In this document: one piece after another, positions 17,228-27,129 of the stretch
Layout of the letters: every line of letters starts with the position of its first letter
Position numbering within the stretch: the first letter of the stretch is position 1
Assembly: GCA_024398715.1 (NCBI GenBank)
Contig: JAKSIP010000005.1
Coordinates: 59,983-123,982, forward strand
Length of the DNA: 64,000 nucleotides
Direction: 5' to 3'
Source: Bacteroidaceae bacterium
GTDB lineage: Bacteria > Bacteroidota > Bacteroidia > Bacteroidales > Bacteroidaceae
Translations under genes and position numbers: made by a program
The notes under the pieces: generated by a model
Seen by the model: the letters and a program-made list of their open reading frames with translations, nothing else
Told to the model about the DNA's origin: nothing
Databases searched by the model: none

Positions 17228-17809
17228 ATGACAAATTCTGATATCCCTGAACTTTTGGAGAAATACATCCGGTCATGGCAGTCACTTGACAGAAACAGTG
17301 CGGAAGAACTGCGTGGCATAGTGGAGCGCAATCCCGATTCTTTGCCTGCAAGAGTTCTTCTTGCCTACAATCTGCACAAAATCGGCTCAGATGCTTTTGC
17401 AGTAGAACTGGAAAATGCCGTTTCAATGCTGGCCGGGCAGATGCAGTCTTCCTTGTCTTCTGAAAAGGTCAAGGCAAAACGTGCTCCGGTTGGAGATTAC
17501 ATGCGTGCTTTCTTTGATTCTGATTCCGACCAGGACAAACCTATATTTGACATATCCAAACTTAAAGCGGATCTGGAAGGCTTGGATGAGCTGTCGGCTC
17601 CCACTCCCAAGCAGGAAGAGAAAAAACCGGAACCCGTATTTTTTTCGGAGCCTCTTGCCCATATTTATATAAAACAGCAAAAATATGACAAGGCACTTGA
17701 AATTATTCGTGCATTAAGTTTGAATAATCCGCAAAAAAGTTGTTACTTTGCAGACCAAATCCGTTTTTTGGAGGAAATTATATTTTTAAAACAGAAAAAT
17801 AATAAATAA
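17228..17809 (+). CDS. TPR-like protein of unknown function between lptE and secG
   Basis: This is a soluble, charged protein of 193 residues without signal peptide or membrane helix. The N-terminal half is helical, with a repeat-like segment NSAEELRGIVERNPDSLPARVLLAYNLHKIG. The C-terminus has a clear TPR-like unit, EPLAHIYIKQQKYDKALEIIRALSLNNP. The middle is acidic and Pro/Lys-rich. The ATG at 17228 lies just behind the lptE stop, and the stop codon directly abuts the secG start. Conserved placement suggests a role linked to envelope or secretion, but no function can be read from the sequence. Confidence 0.75.
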   Translation: MTNSDIPELLEKYIRSWQSLDRNSAEELRGIVERNPDSLPARVLLAYNLHKIGSDAFAVELENAVSMLAGQMQSSLSSEKVKAKRAPVGDYMRAFFDSDSDQDKPIFDISKLKADLEGLDELSAPTPKQEEKKPEPVFFSEPLAHIYIKQQKYDKALEIIRALSLNNPQKSCYFADQIRFLEEIIFLKQKNNK

Positions 17810-18163
17810 ATGTACACAATTTGTCTTATTGTAATAGTAATTCTGGCCGTTTGCCTTTGTTTTATTGTAACAATCCAGAATTCTAAAGGTGGTGGTCTTG
17901 CAGCCGGTTTTGCATCTTCAAACCAGATTATGGGTGTCCGCAAGACAACAGATTTTCTTGAGAAAGCTACATGGACTCTGATAAGTCTGATAGTTGTTAT
18001 CAGTATTGCTACTGCTTATATAGCAAAGAGCGGTTCAAAGAGCAGCGGCTCTGTAATGGTTAATTCCGCTATTGAACAGAGCGCTGTCAATCCTGAAAGC
18101 GTTCCTACATTCGATGCCGCTTCAGAAGCAATCAGTGTAGAAGATCTGCCTGCTGCAGAATAA
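17810..18163 (+). CDS. secG: Preprotein translocase subunit SecG
   Basis: This is a small inner-membrane subunit of the SecYEG channel, 117 residues. It has two membrane helices (about 3-22 and 57-78) around the conserved cytosolic loop NSKGGGLAAGFASSNQIMGVRKTTDFLEKATW. The C-terminal tail (from about 80) is Ser- and acid-rich and is typical of Bacteroidetes versions. It is the last gene of the sigma54 activator operon and is followed after 20 bp by a strong terminator shared with rpiB. Confidence 0.93.
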   Translation: MYTICLIVIVILAVCLCFIVTIQNSKGGGLAAGFASSNQIMGVRKTTDFLEKATWTLISLIVVISIATAYIAKSGSKSSGSVMVNSAIEQSAVNPESVPTFDAASEAISVEDLPAAE

Positions 18164-18184
18164 CGTAAAGAACTTGACAATATA

Positions 18185-18223
18185 AAAAATAGGGTGGCTT
18201 TTTCAAGTCACCCTATTTTTTTA
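18185..18223. terminator. Bidirectional terminator between secG and rpiB
   Basis: AAAAATAGGGTG (18185-18196) pairs perfectly with CACCCTATTTTT (18209-18220). The inner bases GCTT and AAGT extend the stem to 16 pairs around a TTTC loop. An A-tract on one side and a T-tract on the other let it work for secG (+) and for rpiB (-), which converge on it. Confidence 0.9.
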
Positions 18224-18237
18224 TTATCAGGATCAGC

Positions 18238-18666
18238 TTACCTGACAGGGATTGAATCTATGCGCAACTGGTGGCGTCCGCCTTCAAACGGAGTGTTCAG
18301 ATATTCGTCCATAATCTTGCGGGCCATGTCGTTGTCAATGAAACGGCCTGGCATGACCAGTACGTTGGCATTGTTGTGCTGGCGTATGAGGTGCGCAATT
18401 TCCGGAATCCAGCAGAGACCTGCACGGATACTCTGATGCTTGTTCAGAGTCATGGAGATACCTTCGCCGCTGCCGCACATTGCAATACCTTTTTCAACCT
18501 CGCCGTTCTCTATGCCGCGGGCCAGTGCGTGACCGTAGTCTGCATAGTTGCAGCTATCGGAAGAGAAGGTCCCGTAGTCCTTGTACTCAAGACCTTTCTC
18601 TTCAAGATACTGTTTTACAAACTCTTTGAGTGGAAATGCTGCGTGATCGCTTGCTATTCCTATCAT
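18238..18666 (-). CDS. rpiB: Ribose 5-phosphate isomerase B
   Basis: This enzyme interconverts ribose 5-phosphate and ribulose 5-phosphate. The 142-residue length is normal for RpiB. The family motifs are IGIASDHAAFPLKEFV at the start, the active-site CGSGEGISM near residue 65 (Cys base), NKHQSIRAGLC, and RQHNNANVLVMPGR. It follows transketolase by 3 bp on the same strand, so the two non-oxidative pentose phosphate enzymes are expressed together. It is the last gene before the bidirectional terminator. Confidence 0.93.
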   Translation of the reverse strand: MIGIASDHAAFPLKEFVKQYLEEKGLEYKDYGTFSSDSCNYADYGHALARGIENGEVEKGIAMCGSGEGISMTLNKHQSIRAGLCWIPEIAHLIRQHNNANVLVMPGRFIDNDMARKIMDEYLNTPFEGGRHQLRIDSIPVR

Positions 18667-18669
18667 AGT

Positions 18670-20688
18670 TTATTTCTTAAGAATTGATTTTACCTGGTTG
18701 TAAACGTTTTCTGCAGTAAAGCCAAGCTTTTCGTCAAGAACCTTGTATGGTGCAGAGAAACCGAATGAGTTCAAGCCCCATACCTTACCGTTGCTGCCTA
18801 CAAGACCTTCAAGAGTTACAGGAAGACCTGCAGTCATACCGAACTTGCGTTTGTTGCCCGGCAATATGCTGCGCTGGTAAGCCTTTGACTGGCTGCGGAA
18901 CAGACCTTCTGATGGAACACTTACAATACGGCACTTGATACCCTCGGCGCGCAGAAGCTCTGCACCTGCAACAAGTGTTGCAACCTCTGAGCCGGAAGCA
19001 AGAAGAACAATGTCAAAGTCGGCATCGGAACCGGCAACAATGTAAGCACCCTTGGCTGCCTGTGAGTAATCTGTACCTGCAGGCAGAGTCTTGATGTTCT
19101 GGCGGCTGAAAATGAGACCTGTAGGACTTGTGGTATTCTCCATGGCAAGCTTCCAGCATGCTGTAGTCTCGTCGCTGTCTGCAGGACGGAGAACAAGCAT
19201 TGAATTCTTGCCTTTGTGGGTCTTGAGTTTCTCCATAAGGCGGATCTGTGCCTCCTGCTCAACTGGCTCGTGTGTAGGACCATCCTCACCAACGCGGAAT
19301 GCATCGTGAGTCCAGATGAACTTAACAGGCAGTTCCATGAGAGCAGCCATACGAACAGCAGGTTTCATGTAGTCTGAGAATACAAAGAATGTACCGCAAG
19401 CAGGAATAACACCTCCGTGGAGAGCCATACCTATGCAGCAGCAAGCCATTGTAAGTTCGGCAACACCTGCCTGGAAGAAGGCACCGCTGAAATCACCCTT
19501 AACCATGTTGGTTGTGTATTTCAGGAAGCCGTCTGTCTTGTCTGAGTTGGAAAGGTCGGCACTTGCGCAGATCATGTTGGGAACCTGCTGTGCAAGCTGG
19601 CTCAGAACGGCTGCACTTGCAGAGCGGGTGGCATCGTCTGCCTTCTGCTGAACCTTGCTCCAGTCAATAACAGGAGCCTTGCCGCTGAACCACTCTTTGA
19701 GAAGTTCTGCCTTTTCAGGATTTGCCTTTGCCCATTCAGCCTTCTTTGCATATTTTGCATCCATAATCTTACGCAGTTCTTTTGCACGGTCTGCGTAGAG
19801 TTTCTTAACCTCTGGGAATATCTGGAATGGGTTCTCAGGATCACCGCCAAGATTCTTGATAGTGTTGATGAAAGCATCGCCTCCAAGAGGAGCGCCGTGA
19901 GTCTTGCAGTTGCGTTCGTAGCTTGTACCATCGGCTTTGATAGCGCCCTTACCCATGATACACTTACCAATGATAAGAGTAGGTTTGCCGTTTCCGCATT
20001 TTGCAAGTGTCAGAGCACCGCGGATCTGGTCAACATCGTTACCGTTGATTTCGTAAACGTTCCAACCCCATGCGCGGTATTTGCTTGCTGTACGTTCCGA
20101 TGTTACTACAGCTGTTTCTGTTGACAGCTGGATGTCATTGGAATCGTAGAACATGATCAGGTTGTCAAGACCAAGGTTACCTGCTATACGGCCTGCACCC
20201 TGTGAAATCTCTTCCTGAATACCACCATCGGAAATGTATGCGTAAATCTTGTGGTTCATCACTTCTTGGCCAAGAACGGCAGCAAGATGTTTTTCTGCAA
20301 TGGCAGCACCTACGGCGAATACGTGTCCCTGTCCAAGCGGACCTGATGTGTTCTCTATGCCGCGTGCAATTTCCAATTCAGGGTGACCTGTTACAGGTGA
20401 ACCCCACTGACGCAGTGTGGCAAGTTCCTCAAGGCTGAATTTGCCTGTGAGAGCCAACTGTGCGTAAAGCATAGGAGCCATGTGACCCGGATCAAGGAAG
20501 AAACGGTCGCGACCTTCATATTTCATATTACGCGGATCATACTCCAAAAACTCGCTGAAAAGCACGTTGATGAAATCGGCACCACCCATTGCACCTCCCG
20601 GGTGACCTGATTTGGCTTTTTCTACCATTGAAGCAGCCAGAATACGGATGTTATTCGCTGCCTTGTTCATTAATTCATTACTGTTCAT
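18670..20688 (-). CDS. tkt: Transketolase
   Basis: This is a thiamine-diphosphate enzyme of the non-oxidative pentose phosphate pathway, 672 residues as usual. N-terminal substrate and cofactor motifs are KSGHPGGAMGGADF, FLDPGHMAPMLYA and GPLGQGHVFAVGAAIAEK. The TPP/metal motif is seen in YAYISDGGIQEEISQGAGRIAG, and the pyrimidine domain carries WTHDAFRVGEDGPTHEPVEQ. It lies 12 bp behind the DUF3108-like gene and 3 bp before rpiB. In related genomes transketolase and rpiB lie next to the arabinose genes, as here (ara block at 23254-30337), which fits pentose use. Confidence 0.95.
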   Translation of the reverse strand: MNSNELMNKAANNIRILAASMVEKAKSGHPGGAMGGADFINVLFSEFLEYDPRNMKYEGRDRFFLDPGHMAPMLYAQLALTGKFSLEELATLRQWGSPVTGHPELEIARGIENTSGPLGQGHVFAVGAAIAEKHLAAVLGQEVMNHKIYAYISDGGIQEEISQGAGRIAGNLGLDNLIMFYDSNDIQLSTETAVVTSERTASKYRAWGWNVYEINGNDVDQIRGALTLAKCGNGKPTLIIGKCIMGKGAIKADGTSYERNCKTHGAPLGGDAFINTIKNLGGDPENPFQIFPEVKKLYADRAKELRKIMDAKYAKKAEWAKANPEKAELLKEWFSGKAPVIDWSKVQQKADDATRSASAAVLSQLAQQVPNMICASADLSNSDKTDGFLKYTTNMVKGDFSGAFFQAGVAELTMACCCIGMALHGGVIPACGTFFVFSDYMKPAVRMAALMELPVKFIWTHDAFRVGEDGPTHEPVEQEAQIRLMEKLKTHKGKNSMLVLRPADSDETTACWKLAMENTTSPTGLIFSRQNIKTLPAGTDYSQAAKGAYIVAGSDADFDIVLLASGSEVATLVAGAELLRAEGIKCRIVSVPSEGLFRSQSKAYQRSILPGNKRKFGMTAGLPVTLEGLVGSNGKVWGLNSFGFSAPYKVLDEKLGFTAENVYNQVKSILKK

Positions 20689-20700
20689 AAATAAAAAATA

Positions 20701-21363
20701 TTATTTGTTTTCAATTAATATCATTGTTCTTGCTTCTCCATCTTGTGGAACAATCTCTTGTTTTACTACGCCTATTCCCAAAGAAATCCATGACCGGCTG
20801 AAAACGCTCGCTTTCTTTTCGCGCGGGAAGCTTACACATTCCACAATAAAACAGTCAAATGTGCCTGCAGGTGTAGTCAATGTTTCTTTACCTGTGACCT
20901 TGCGATTGGTGTAAAGGTTATGAGACTTGAAGAAACTGACTGCGATGCCAACACGGCTGTCTTTAAGTTCATCGCCAACCTGTATGTCTGCAGGAATGGT
21001 GCTCAAGTCACCTTCTGTCATATAGTTTTCGCTCTTTGCAGCTTTTGACAAATCGTTAAGCTTGATTTTTGTCTCGCCGTCGCTAACAGTTACAACCATA
21101 TCCAGACTTTTTCCATCTTTGAATATGGATTTATGTTCCGCATCAAGAAAATCGTAACTGTAGGTCAGCCCTCCGTTGCCCGGTGTCCCATGACAATCTT
21201 TGACACTTTCAATACAGTAACTTACCGTGTTGCCGTTGCTGTCTACGTTCATATACTCTTTGCATGATCCATCTGTCATTGAGTAGAATACTTCCTGAGA
21301 CATGGCCATGACCGGCAATAAAAGCGCGGCAAACGGTAATATCGGTTTCAAAATTCTGATCAT
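20701..21363 (-). CDS. Exported DUF3108/TapB-like protein
   Basis: This is a 220-residue protein with a Sec signal peptide (hydrophobic stretch PILPFAALLLPVMA, cleavage near SQE). The mature part is a beta-rich domain: GNGGLTYSYDF, DIQVGDELKDS, and the segment GKETLTTPAGTFDCFIVE followed by SWISLGIGVVKQE. The last two resemble the lipid-binding-like DUF3108/TapB group, where TPAGTF and a final GLGxVK element are typical. Its start overlaps the ACP stop by four bases (ATGA). Its place behind an acyl ligase and ACP suggests a lipid-related envelope role, but that is inference. Confidence 0.6.
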   Translation of the reverse strand: MIRILKPILPFAALLLPVMAMSQEVFYSMTDGSCKEYMNVDSNGNTVSYCIESVKDCHGTPGNGGLTYSYDFLDAEHKSIFKDGKSLDMVVTVSDGETKIKLNDLSKAAKSENYMTEGDLSTIPADIQVGDELKDSRVGIAVSFFKSHNLYTNRKVTGKETLTTPAGTFDCFIVECVSFPREKKASVFSRSWISLGIGVVKQEIVPQDGEARTMILIENK

Positions 21364-21614
21364 GCTGAAACTTGGGATTCTTTTCTGATAAATTCAATAA
21401 CCTGGCTTACGGTATCGAAATTTGTATTGCCGGAAATACTGATGCCGAACTCATTCTCTATGGCAAGCATTATAAGTAACATGGACAGCGAGTCCATACC
21501 AAGGTCACTGATAAGGTGCGCATTTTCTGTGATTGAAGACTGGTCCATCTTTGGTTTGATAGTCAGAAGCATGTCTTTGAGCTTGTCGAAAATAAGCTGG
21601 TCCTGTGCATCCAT
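21360..21614 (-). CDS. Acyl carrier protein (dedicated, not the fatty-acid synthase one)
   Basis: This is an 84-residue carrier protein. The phosphopantetheine site is the Ser in DLGMDSLSMLLIMLAIENEFGI (residue about 41, motif D-S-L), followed by the usual acidic helix II. The sequence diverges from a housekeeping AcpP. It lies 11 bp behind an AMP-dependent acyl ligase, which probably loads it, and overlaps the DUF3108-like gene. No ketosynthase or acyltransferase is nearby to show where the acyl group goes. Confidence 0.85.
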   Translation of the reverse strand: MDAQDQLIFDKLKDMLLTIKPKMDQSSITENAHLISDLGMDSLSMLLIMLAIENEFGISISGNTNFDTVSQVIEFIRKESQVSA

Positions 21615-21625
21615 ATGGAATCCGA

Positions 21626-23122
21626 TTATTGGTTTCTTTGAATTTTCATGCTTCCTGTTCTCTTGAAGTCTTCTGTGCGGACAATAATGTTGCGCAGTTG
21701 CATGTAAGATGGAAGAGTTTCATTCACCTGGTTTACGGCATCTTTGATTTTTTCTTCAATCTCTGTCTGCGATGCCCCTGCAAATGCAGGCGTATTGGGT
21801 AAAATCTGTATTCCAAGAATGTTCTGTCCGTTCTTTTCCACCTGTTGTACCAGACAATCCTTGATCAGAGGATTGCGGTAGAACTTCTCTTCAATGGATT
21901 CGGGCGATATGTTTTCTCCGTTGTCAAGCAGAATAAGATTCTTGACACGACCCACAATGTAAAGGAATCCGTCCTGGTCAAATCTGGCAAGATCTCCTGT
22001 CTTGAACCATCCGTCTTCAAAGCATTCAGCGGTTTTTTCCGGATCTCCGTAATACCCTTTGAATATATGGTCGCCCTTGAGCCACAACTCGCCGTCTACA
22101 ATCTTTGCTTCCTGTTCCGGATAAACCTGACCTATTGATTCAGGTTTCTGGCGGTAGTCGGCATTGCCCGATACCAGATTGGAACTTTCTGTAAGACCAT
22201 ATCCCTGCAGAACGCTTATTCCGAATTTGTCAAGGTCTCCAATAAGGCGTGGCGGAACATTGGCCGCACCTGCAATGATTGTCTTAAGGCATCCGCCAAG
22301 AAAAGCTTCTCCCTGTAGTTTTGCAAGTCCCAGAATAATCTCGCAAAGGCCAGGAACAAGTACCAGACATGTAGGCTTGATGAAAGGAATGCTTCCTACT
22401 CCCATCTTCATATCTGTACACGTGAATATGTGGGACCCGGTGTAAAGACATGAAAGAAGGCCTCTGATAGAACCGAATACGTGGCTGAATGGAAGGAATG
22501 TTATATAACGGTGAACGCCAATAGCCTTGCCCGGCATGAAAATGCCGTTGTAGCCGCCGCGCATAAGGTTGCCGTGAGTAAGGATAGCTCCTTTGGGGAC
22601 ACCTGTGGTTCCGCCTGTAAAATAAATTGCGGCCGTTGTATCTTTGCAGATGTCTTTGTATGCAGGTGCATATTCATCTCCAATGGAACTTGCAGGGTAT
22701 GTCGGAATGTCCACATTTGCTTGTTTTGCGATATCGGCAAATTCATTTCTTACAAACAGGGCGGCCGAGTTGAATTTTTTCAGACTGCCGTAAAGTGCCA
22801 TTCCTGCCAGTTGGGCTGGCATCATGTTTACAACGTAACCGGCACTCATTATTGCAAGGTAAAGTTCTATTGCGTCTCGGCTGTTCCGTTCCAATACGGA
22901 AATGGTTGATCCTTTAGGGATGCCGAGCGAATCGATGAACGCACGGCGCTTGCCGATATTTCCAATCAGTTGCCTGTATGTGATGGTTGTCTTGTTTTCT
23001 GTAACGGCCGGCATATCGGCGTAGTCTGCCTCAAGCTTTTCAAGAAGCTGGGGTATGGTGGGTAGGTAAGATAATCTGATGAAATCTTCCTGCGGAATCA
23101 TGTCATAAAAATAATTGTTCAT
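21626..23122 (-). CDS. AMP-dependent acyl-CoA/acyl-ACP synthetase
   Basis: This is an adenylate-forming ligase of 498 residues that activates a carboxylic acid, most likely a fatty acid, for transfer to CoA or to the adjacent ACP. The AMP-binding signature is YFTGGTTGVPKGAILTHGN, then GYGLTESSN, and the hinge segment KTGDLARFDQDGFLYIVGR with the catalytic C-terminal Lys region near TGSMKIQRN. I start at the ATG at 23122 (MNNYFYDMI): the frame is open further upstream, but that stretch contains the promoter. It heads a unit with ACP, a DUF3108-like protein, tkt and rpiB. Confidence 0.87.
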   Translation of the reverse strand: MNNYFYDMIPQEDFIRLSYLPTIPQLLEKLEADYADMPAVTENKTTITYRQLIGNIGKRRAFIDSLGIPKGSTISVLERNSRDAIELYLAIMSAGYVVNMMPAQLAGMALYGSLKKFNSAALFVRNEFADIAKQANVDIPTYPASSIGDEYAPAYKDICKDTTAAIYFTGGTTGVPKGAILTHGNLMRGGYNGIFMPGKAIGVHRYITFLPFSHVFGSIRGLLSCLYTGSHIFTCTDMKMGVGSIPFIKPTCLVLVPGLCEIILGLAKLQGEAFLGGCLKTIIAGAANVPPRLIGDLDKFGISVLQGYGLTESSNLVSGNADYRQKPESIGQVYPEQEAKIVDGELWLKGDHIFKGYYGDPEKTAECFEDGWFKTGDLARFDQDGFLYIVGRVKNLILLDNGENISPESIEEKFYRNPLIKDCLVQQVEKNGQNILGIQILPNTPAFAGASQTEIEEKIKDAVNQVNETLPSYMQLRNIIVRTEDFKRTGSMKIQRNQ

Positions 23123-23161
23123 AATATTGTTTTTTTTATGGTTATATTCCTGAATAACATG

Positions 23162-23192
23162 CAAAGTTAATGAAATTCCATGAGTTTTGCAA
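23162..23192 (-). promoter_or_regulatory. Promoter of the acyl ligase-ACP-tkt-rpiB operon
   Basis: On the minus strand there is TTGC (23189-23192), 19 nt, then TAACTTTG (23162-23169). The -7 matches exactly and the -33 matches in three of four bases. The start codon at 23122 lies 39 nt downstream, which also decides against the longer reading frame. Confidence 0.65.
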
Positions 23193-23200
23193 TAGGTTGT

Positions 23201-23231
23201 AAAAAAAAGGACCGACAGATATGCCGGTCCT
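23201..23231 (-). terminator. Terminator of the arabinose operon
   Basis: On the minus strand AGGACCGGCA (23222-23231), loop TATC, and TGTCGGTCCT (23208-23217) form a ten-pair stem with one G-U pair, followed by T8 (23201-23208). It lies 22 bp after the araB stop and just upstream of the next promoter. Confidence 0.9.
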
Positions 23232-23253
23232 CTTTTCAAACAAAGTATAACAG

Positions 23254-24849
23254 TTACTTTTTGTTCTCTACTGCGGCTTTTTCTACAGCAAGACCTGCCT
23301 TGTAGTTCTCAATGTAGCGGTTGAAACCTTCTACCTCTTCCGGTATAGGATCAAGGCTTGTTCCGGCATTTCCTGCAAAGACATCTTTGTCAAGGAAGTC
23401 TGCCAGAGAGAGATTGCCGGTGTTGTTTACCAGGTAAGATGCAAGTATTGCAATACCCCAGGCACCGCCTTCGCCCGCTGTTTCCATTACGGAGATAGGA
23501 GAGTCCAGTGCAGCGGCAAGGAACCTCTGTCCTACGCCTTTGGTTGTAAACAGACCTCCGTGGCCTGTAATGCGGTCAACCTTGATCTGTTCTTCTTTGA
23601 AAAGAATGTCGTTACCTATTTTGAGTACACCTACGGCTCCGTATATGAGTGAGCGTATGAAGTTTGCCAGATTGAACTTGTCGTTCGCAGAGCGCATGAA
23701 CAGCGGACGTCCGTCTGCAAAACCTGTGACAGGCTCGCCTGAGACATAGTTGTAACTCATAATACCGCCACAGTCGGCATCGCCGTTAAGCGCATTTCTG
23801 TAAAGTGTGCCGTACAGAGTGTTGGCATCTGCCTTGACTCCAAGCAATTCCTGATACTCTTTGAACAACCCTACCCAGGCGTTAATGTCGCTGGTGCAAT
23901 TGTTGCAATGAACCATGGCAACGGGACTGCCGTCCGGTGTGGTTACAATATCAATAACATCGTGGGGCTTTTTGAGGTCTTTCTCAAGAACAATCATAGA
24001 GAAAGACGATGTGCCTGCAGATACGTTGCCTGTGCGCGGACGTACGGCATTGGTTGCCACCATTCCGGTACCGGCATCGCCCTCTGGAGGACAAAGCGGA
24101 ATGCCTGCCTGTAATGTGCCGCTGGGATCAAGTCTCTTTGCACCCTGTTCCGTAAGAACTCCGGCGTTCTGACCTGCATCAAGAACTGCAGGAAGAATAT
24201 CTTCAAGCTTCCATCCAAGATTCTTGCCGGCAATCAGTTTGTTGAACTTGGCAACCATGTCGGCATTGTAGCTCTTTGTCTTTGGATCTACTGGAATCAT
24301 ACCTGATGCATCGCCTACGCCAAGAACCTTCTTGCCTGTCAGCTGCCAGTGTACATATCCTGCAAGTGTTGTAAGAAAATCAATGCTGCCGATATGCTTC
24401 TCGTTATCGAGAATTGCCTGATACAGATGTGATATGCTCCAACGCAGCGGAATGTTGAAATTGAACAGCTCGGACAGTTCTGCTGCGGCTTTGCCTGTGT
24501 TTGTGTTGCGCCATGTGCGGAACGGCACAAGAATGTTCTGATTCTTGTCAAAAGCCATATAGCCGTGCATCATTGCACTCAAACCTATTGATGCTAAAGA
24601 CTTGATCTGAACTCCGTACTCTTTCTGTACGTTTGCGCTCAGGTCCTTGTAGCATTCCTGCAGACCATGCCAGATCTCTTCAATGCTGTAGGTCCACAAA
24701 CCGTCAACCAACTGGTTCTCCCATGTGTAGCTTCCGCTTGCAATAGGATTGTACTGGGGGTCAATAAGCACACCCTTTATTCTGGTCGAGCCGAACTCGA
24801 TGCCAAGGATGGCTTTCCCTGATTCTATTATCTGTTTTGCGCTTGCCAT
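23254..24849 (-). CDS. araB: FGGY-family carbohydrate kinase, probable L-ribulokinase
   Basis: This is a 531-residue sugar kinase. The phosphate-binding start is [17 protein letters not shown], and the catalytic region has [29 protein letters not shown] and the second FGGY-domain signature around [14 protein letters not shown] follow. In databases this Bacteroidetes subgroup is sometimes called xylulokinase. Here it directly follows L-arabinose isomerase (2 bp) and araD, so phosphorylation of L-ribulose is the most sensible role. It ends the arabinose operon before a strong terminator. Confidence 0.85.
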   Translation of the reverse strand: MASAKQIIESGKAILGIEFGSTRIKGVLIDPQYNPIASGSYTWENQLVDGLWTYSIEEIWHGLQECYKDLSANVQKEYGVQIKSLASIGLSAMMHGYMAFDKNQNILVPFRTWRNTNTGKAAAELSELFNFNIPLRWSISHLYQAILDNEKHIGSIDFLTTLAGYVHWQLTGKKVLGVGDASGMIPVDPKTKSYNADMVAKFNKLIAGKNLGWKLEDILPAVLDAGQNAGVLTEQGAKRLDPSGTLQAGIPLCPPEGDAGTGMVATNAVRPRTGNVSAGTSSFSMIVLEKDLKKPHDVIDIVTTPDGSPVAMVHCNNCTSDINAWVGLFKEYQELLGVKADANTLYGTLYRNALNGDADCGGIMSYNYVSGEPVTGFADGRPLFMRSANDKFNLANFIRSLIYGAVGVLKIGNDILFKEEQIKVDRITGHGGLFTTKGVGQRFLAAALDSPISVMETAGEGGAWGIAILASYLVNNTGNLSLADFLDKDVFAGNAGTSLDPIPEEVEGFNRYIENYKAGLAVEKAAVENKK

Positions 24850-24851
24850 AA

Positions 24852-26384
24852 TTACTTGAGAGCTTTGTCCAACATGTAGTAAACCTCGTTTGTACGCAGG
24901 GTCTGCTTGAAATCTGCTATTGTTGTGTTCTTGTTGATCTGAACATATTCAATGCCGCAGATTTCTGCAAAGTCTTCCCAATATTCTGCTGTGATATCAT
25001 AAGAGAATGCGCTGTGGTGTGTGCCACCTGCAAGAATCCATGCACCGGCGCCAATCTCGAATGTAGGCTGCGGAACCCAAAGGGCTGATGCAACCGGCAG
25101 TTTGGGCATTGGTTTGGGCTCAATGCAGTTGACCTCGCTGGAAATAAGGCGGAAACGGTTGCCAAGGTCAACAACAGTAGCCTTGATGCCATATCCTGTC
25201 TTTGATGTGAATACCAAACGTGCGGTCTGCTGTTTGCGGATACCGATGCCAAGGAAATGAACCTCCAATTTTGGTCTGTCTGTAGCAATCAGCGGACAAA
25301 TCTCAAGCATGTGGCTCTGCAGACTTGAAGTCTGGTCTGCTGCAAAGTTGAGAGTGTAGTCCTCAAGGAAAGAACAGCCTTTTGCAAGACCCTGGTTCAT
25401 AACCCACAGAGTGCGGTAAAGACATGCGGTCTTCCAGTCGCCTTCTGCACCGAAACCGTAGCCTTCCTGCATAAGACGCTGTGATGCAAGACCCGGAATC
25501 TGGTCAAAGCCAAGGAAATCAGGAGCATCGATATCGGCGCCTCCAAGGTCATCAAAGTTGGTGGTGAATGCGGTTGCACCCTCGTCTTTAAGTACGCGGC
25601 GCAGTGCTATTTCTGCCTTTGCGGCATTCCTGACCTTTTCCCAGTAAACCTGTTCGCCGGATTCGTCTATCTTGATTGTGTAAAGTTTCTTGTATTCTTC
25701 AACAAGATCTGCAACTTCTGCATCTGTTACTTTCCTGAAATAATCCATAAGAGAAGAAACAGGGTAGTAGTCAACGTGGTAGCCAAGACGCTGCTCAAAC
25801 TCAACGCGGTCACCGTCTGTAACGGCCACGTTGTTCATGTTCATACCGAACATAAGGCAACGGCACTGTTTTGCATCTGCAACACCGGCTGCAACACGGG
25901 CCCATACGGCAATCTTGTTCTGAGCCTCCTGGCTCTTCCAATATCCTACAACAACCTTGCGTGCAATGCGCATACGGCTGCAGATATGGCCAAATTCAAT
26001 GTCTCCGTGGGCACTCTGGTTCAGGTTCATGAAGTCCATATCCATTGTATCCCAAGGAATTTCCGCATTGTACTGGGTGTGGAAGTGGAGCAGCGGCTTC
26101 TGAAGCGCCTGGAGTCCCTTGATCCACATCTTTGCAGGAGAGAATGTGTGCATCCATGTAATGATACCGGCGCACTTGGCATCGCTGTTGGCAGCTTTCA
26201 TTATATCTTCAACCTCCTTTGAGGAGTTTGCTGTTCCTTTATAAACAATCTTTACCGGAATGTTTCCGCTCTTGTTCAGGCCATCTACCATTTCTTTTGA
26301 GTGACCGTCCACTTTAACTACTGCGTCACCTCCGTAGAGTAACTGTGCTCCTGTTACCCACCATATTTCCAAATTGTCAAACAT
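24852..26384 (-). CDS. araA: L-arabinose isomerase
   Basis: This enzyme converts L-arabinose to L-ribulose, the first intracellular step of arabinose catabolism, and is Mn-dependent. The 510-residue length is normal. Family marks are [18 protein letters not shown] at the start, [32 protein letters not shown], a [17 protein letters not shown] segment and a C-terminal [14 protein letters not shown] with its His ligands. It lies between araD and araB in the operon. Confidence 0.96.
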   Translation of the reverse strand: MFDNLEIWWVTGAQLLYGGDAVVKVDGHSKEMVDGLNKSGNIPVKIVYKGTANSSKEVEDIMKAANSDAKCAGIITWMHTFSPAKMWIKGLQALQKPLLHFHTQYNAEIPWDTMDMDFMNLNQSAHGDIEFGHICSRMRIARKVVVGYWKSQEAQNKIAVWARVAAGVADAKQCRCLMFGMNMNNVAVTDGDRVEFEQRLGYHVDYYPVSSLMDYFRKVTDAEVADLVEEYKKLYTIKIDESGEQVYWEKVRNAAKAEIALRRVLKDEGATAFTTNFDDLGGADIDAPDFLGFDQIPGLASQRLMQEGYGFGAEGDWKTACLYRTLWVMNQGLAKGCSFLEDYTLNFAADQTSSLQSHMLEICPLIATDRPKLEVHFLGIGIRKQQTARLVFTSKTGYGIKATVVDLGNRFRLISSEVNCIEPKPMPKLPVASALWVPQPTFEIGAGAWILAGGTHHSAFSYDITAEYWEDFAEICGIEYVQINKNTTIADFKQTLRTNEVYYMLDKALK

Positions 26385-26416
26385 ATAAGTATTTTATTAT
26401 AGGTTAATTATTATGA

Positions 26417-27109
26417 TTATTTCTTGCGCTGTCCGTAGTAGGCATTGGGACCGTGTTTGCGGCTGAAATGCTTCTCAATCAGCAGCGGGTTCATTGTCAG
26501 ACCCGGGTTGACACCGTATGCAATATACGCCATCTTGGCAACCTGTTCCATAACAACAGCATTGTGGACGGCATCGGCTGCATCTTTTCCCCAAGAGAAA
26601 GGACCGTGGTTCTTTACCAGAACGCCCGGTGTGTGTACAGGATTCATACCCTGGAAACGCTTTACAATCACGTTGCCTGTTTCAAGTTCGTACTGGCCCT
26701 TGACTTCCTGCTCCGTCATATCGGCAGTGCATGGAATGGCCTGATGGAAATAGTCGGCATGTGTTGTTCCAATGTTTGGAATGTCACGGCCGGCCTGAGC
26801 CCATGCTGTAGCGTATGTTGAATGTGTGTGTACAACTCCACCTATCTCAGGGAATGCCTTGTAAAGTACAAGGTGTGTGGGGGTATCGCTTGAAGGATTC
26901 AAGTCTCCTTCTACAACTTTGCCGTCAAGGTTTACCACAACCATATCGCTTGCCTTCATGGTTTCGTAACTTACGCCGCTGGGCTTGATTACTACCAGTC
27001 CGCTTGCGCGGTCAATTGCGGAAACATTTCCCCAAGTGAATATTACAAGACCGTGTTTTACCAGATCAAGGTTTGCACGGAATACTTTTTCTTTAAGTTC
27101 TTCTAACAT
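26417..27109 (-). CDS. araD: L-ribulose-5-phosphate 4-epimerase
   Basis: This is a class II aldolase/epimerase of 230 residues that converts L-ribulose 5-phosphate to D-xylulose 5-phosphate, feeding the pentose phosphate pathway. The substrate motif [10 protein letters not shown] and KPSGVSYE are present. The zinc ligands are seen in [16 protein letters not shown] and [14 protein letters not shown], with the last His near residue 170 (KNHGPFSWG). It is separated from the upstream symporter gene by 73 bp that carry a large hairpin, and is followed by araA after 32 bp. Confidence 0.95.
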   Translation of the reverse strand: MLEELKEKVFRANLDLVKHGLVIFTWGNVSAIDRASGLVVIKPSGVSYETMKASDMVVVNLDGKVVEGDLNPSSDTPTHLVLYKAFPEIGGVVHTHSTYATAWAQAGRDIPNIGTTHADYFHQAIPCTADMTEQEVKGQYELETGNVIVKRFQGMNPVHTPGVLVKNHGPFSWGKDAADAVHNAVVMEQVAKMAYIAYGVNPGLTMNPLLIEKHFSRKHGPNAYYGQRKK

Positions 27110-27129
27110 TTTCTATACACGTATATATG

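Noticed and set aside
21626..23239. Longer start for the acyl ligase at 23239
   Set aside because: The added 39 residues span the promoter elements at 23162-23192 and show no family similarity.
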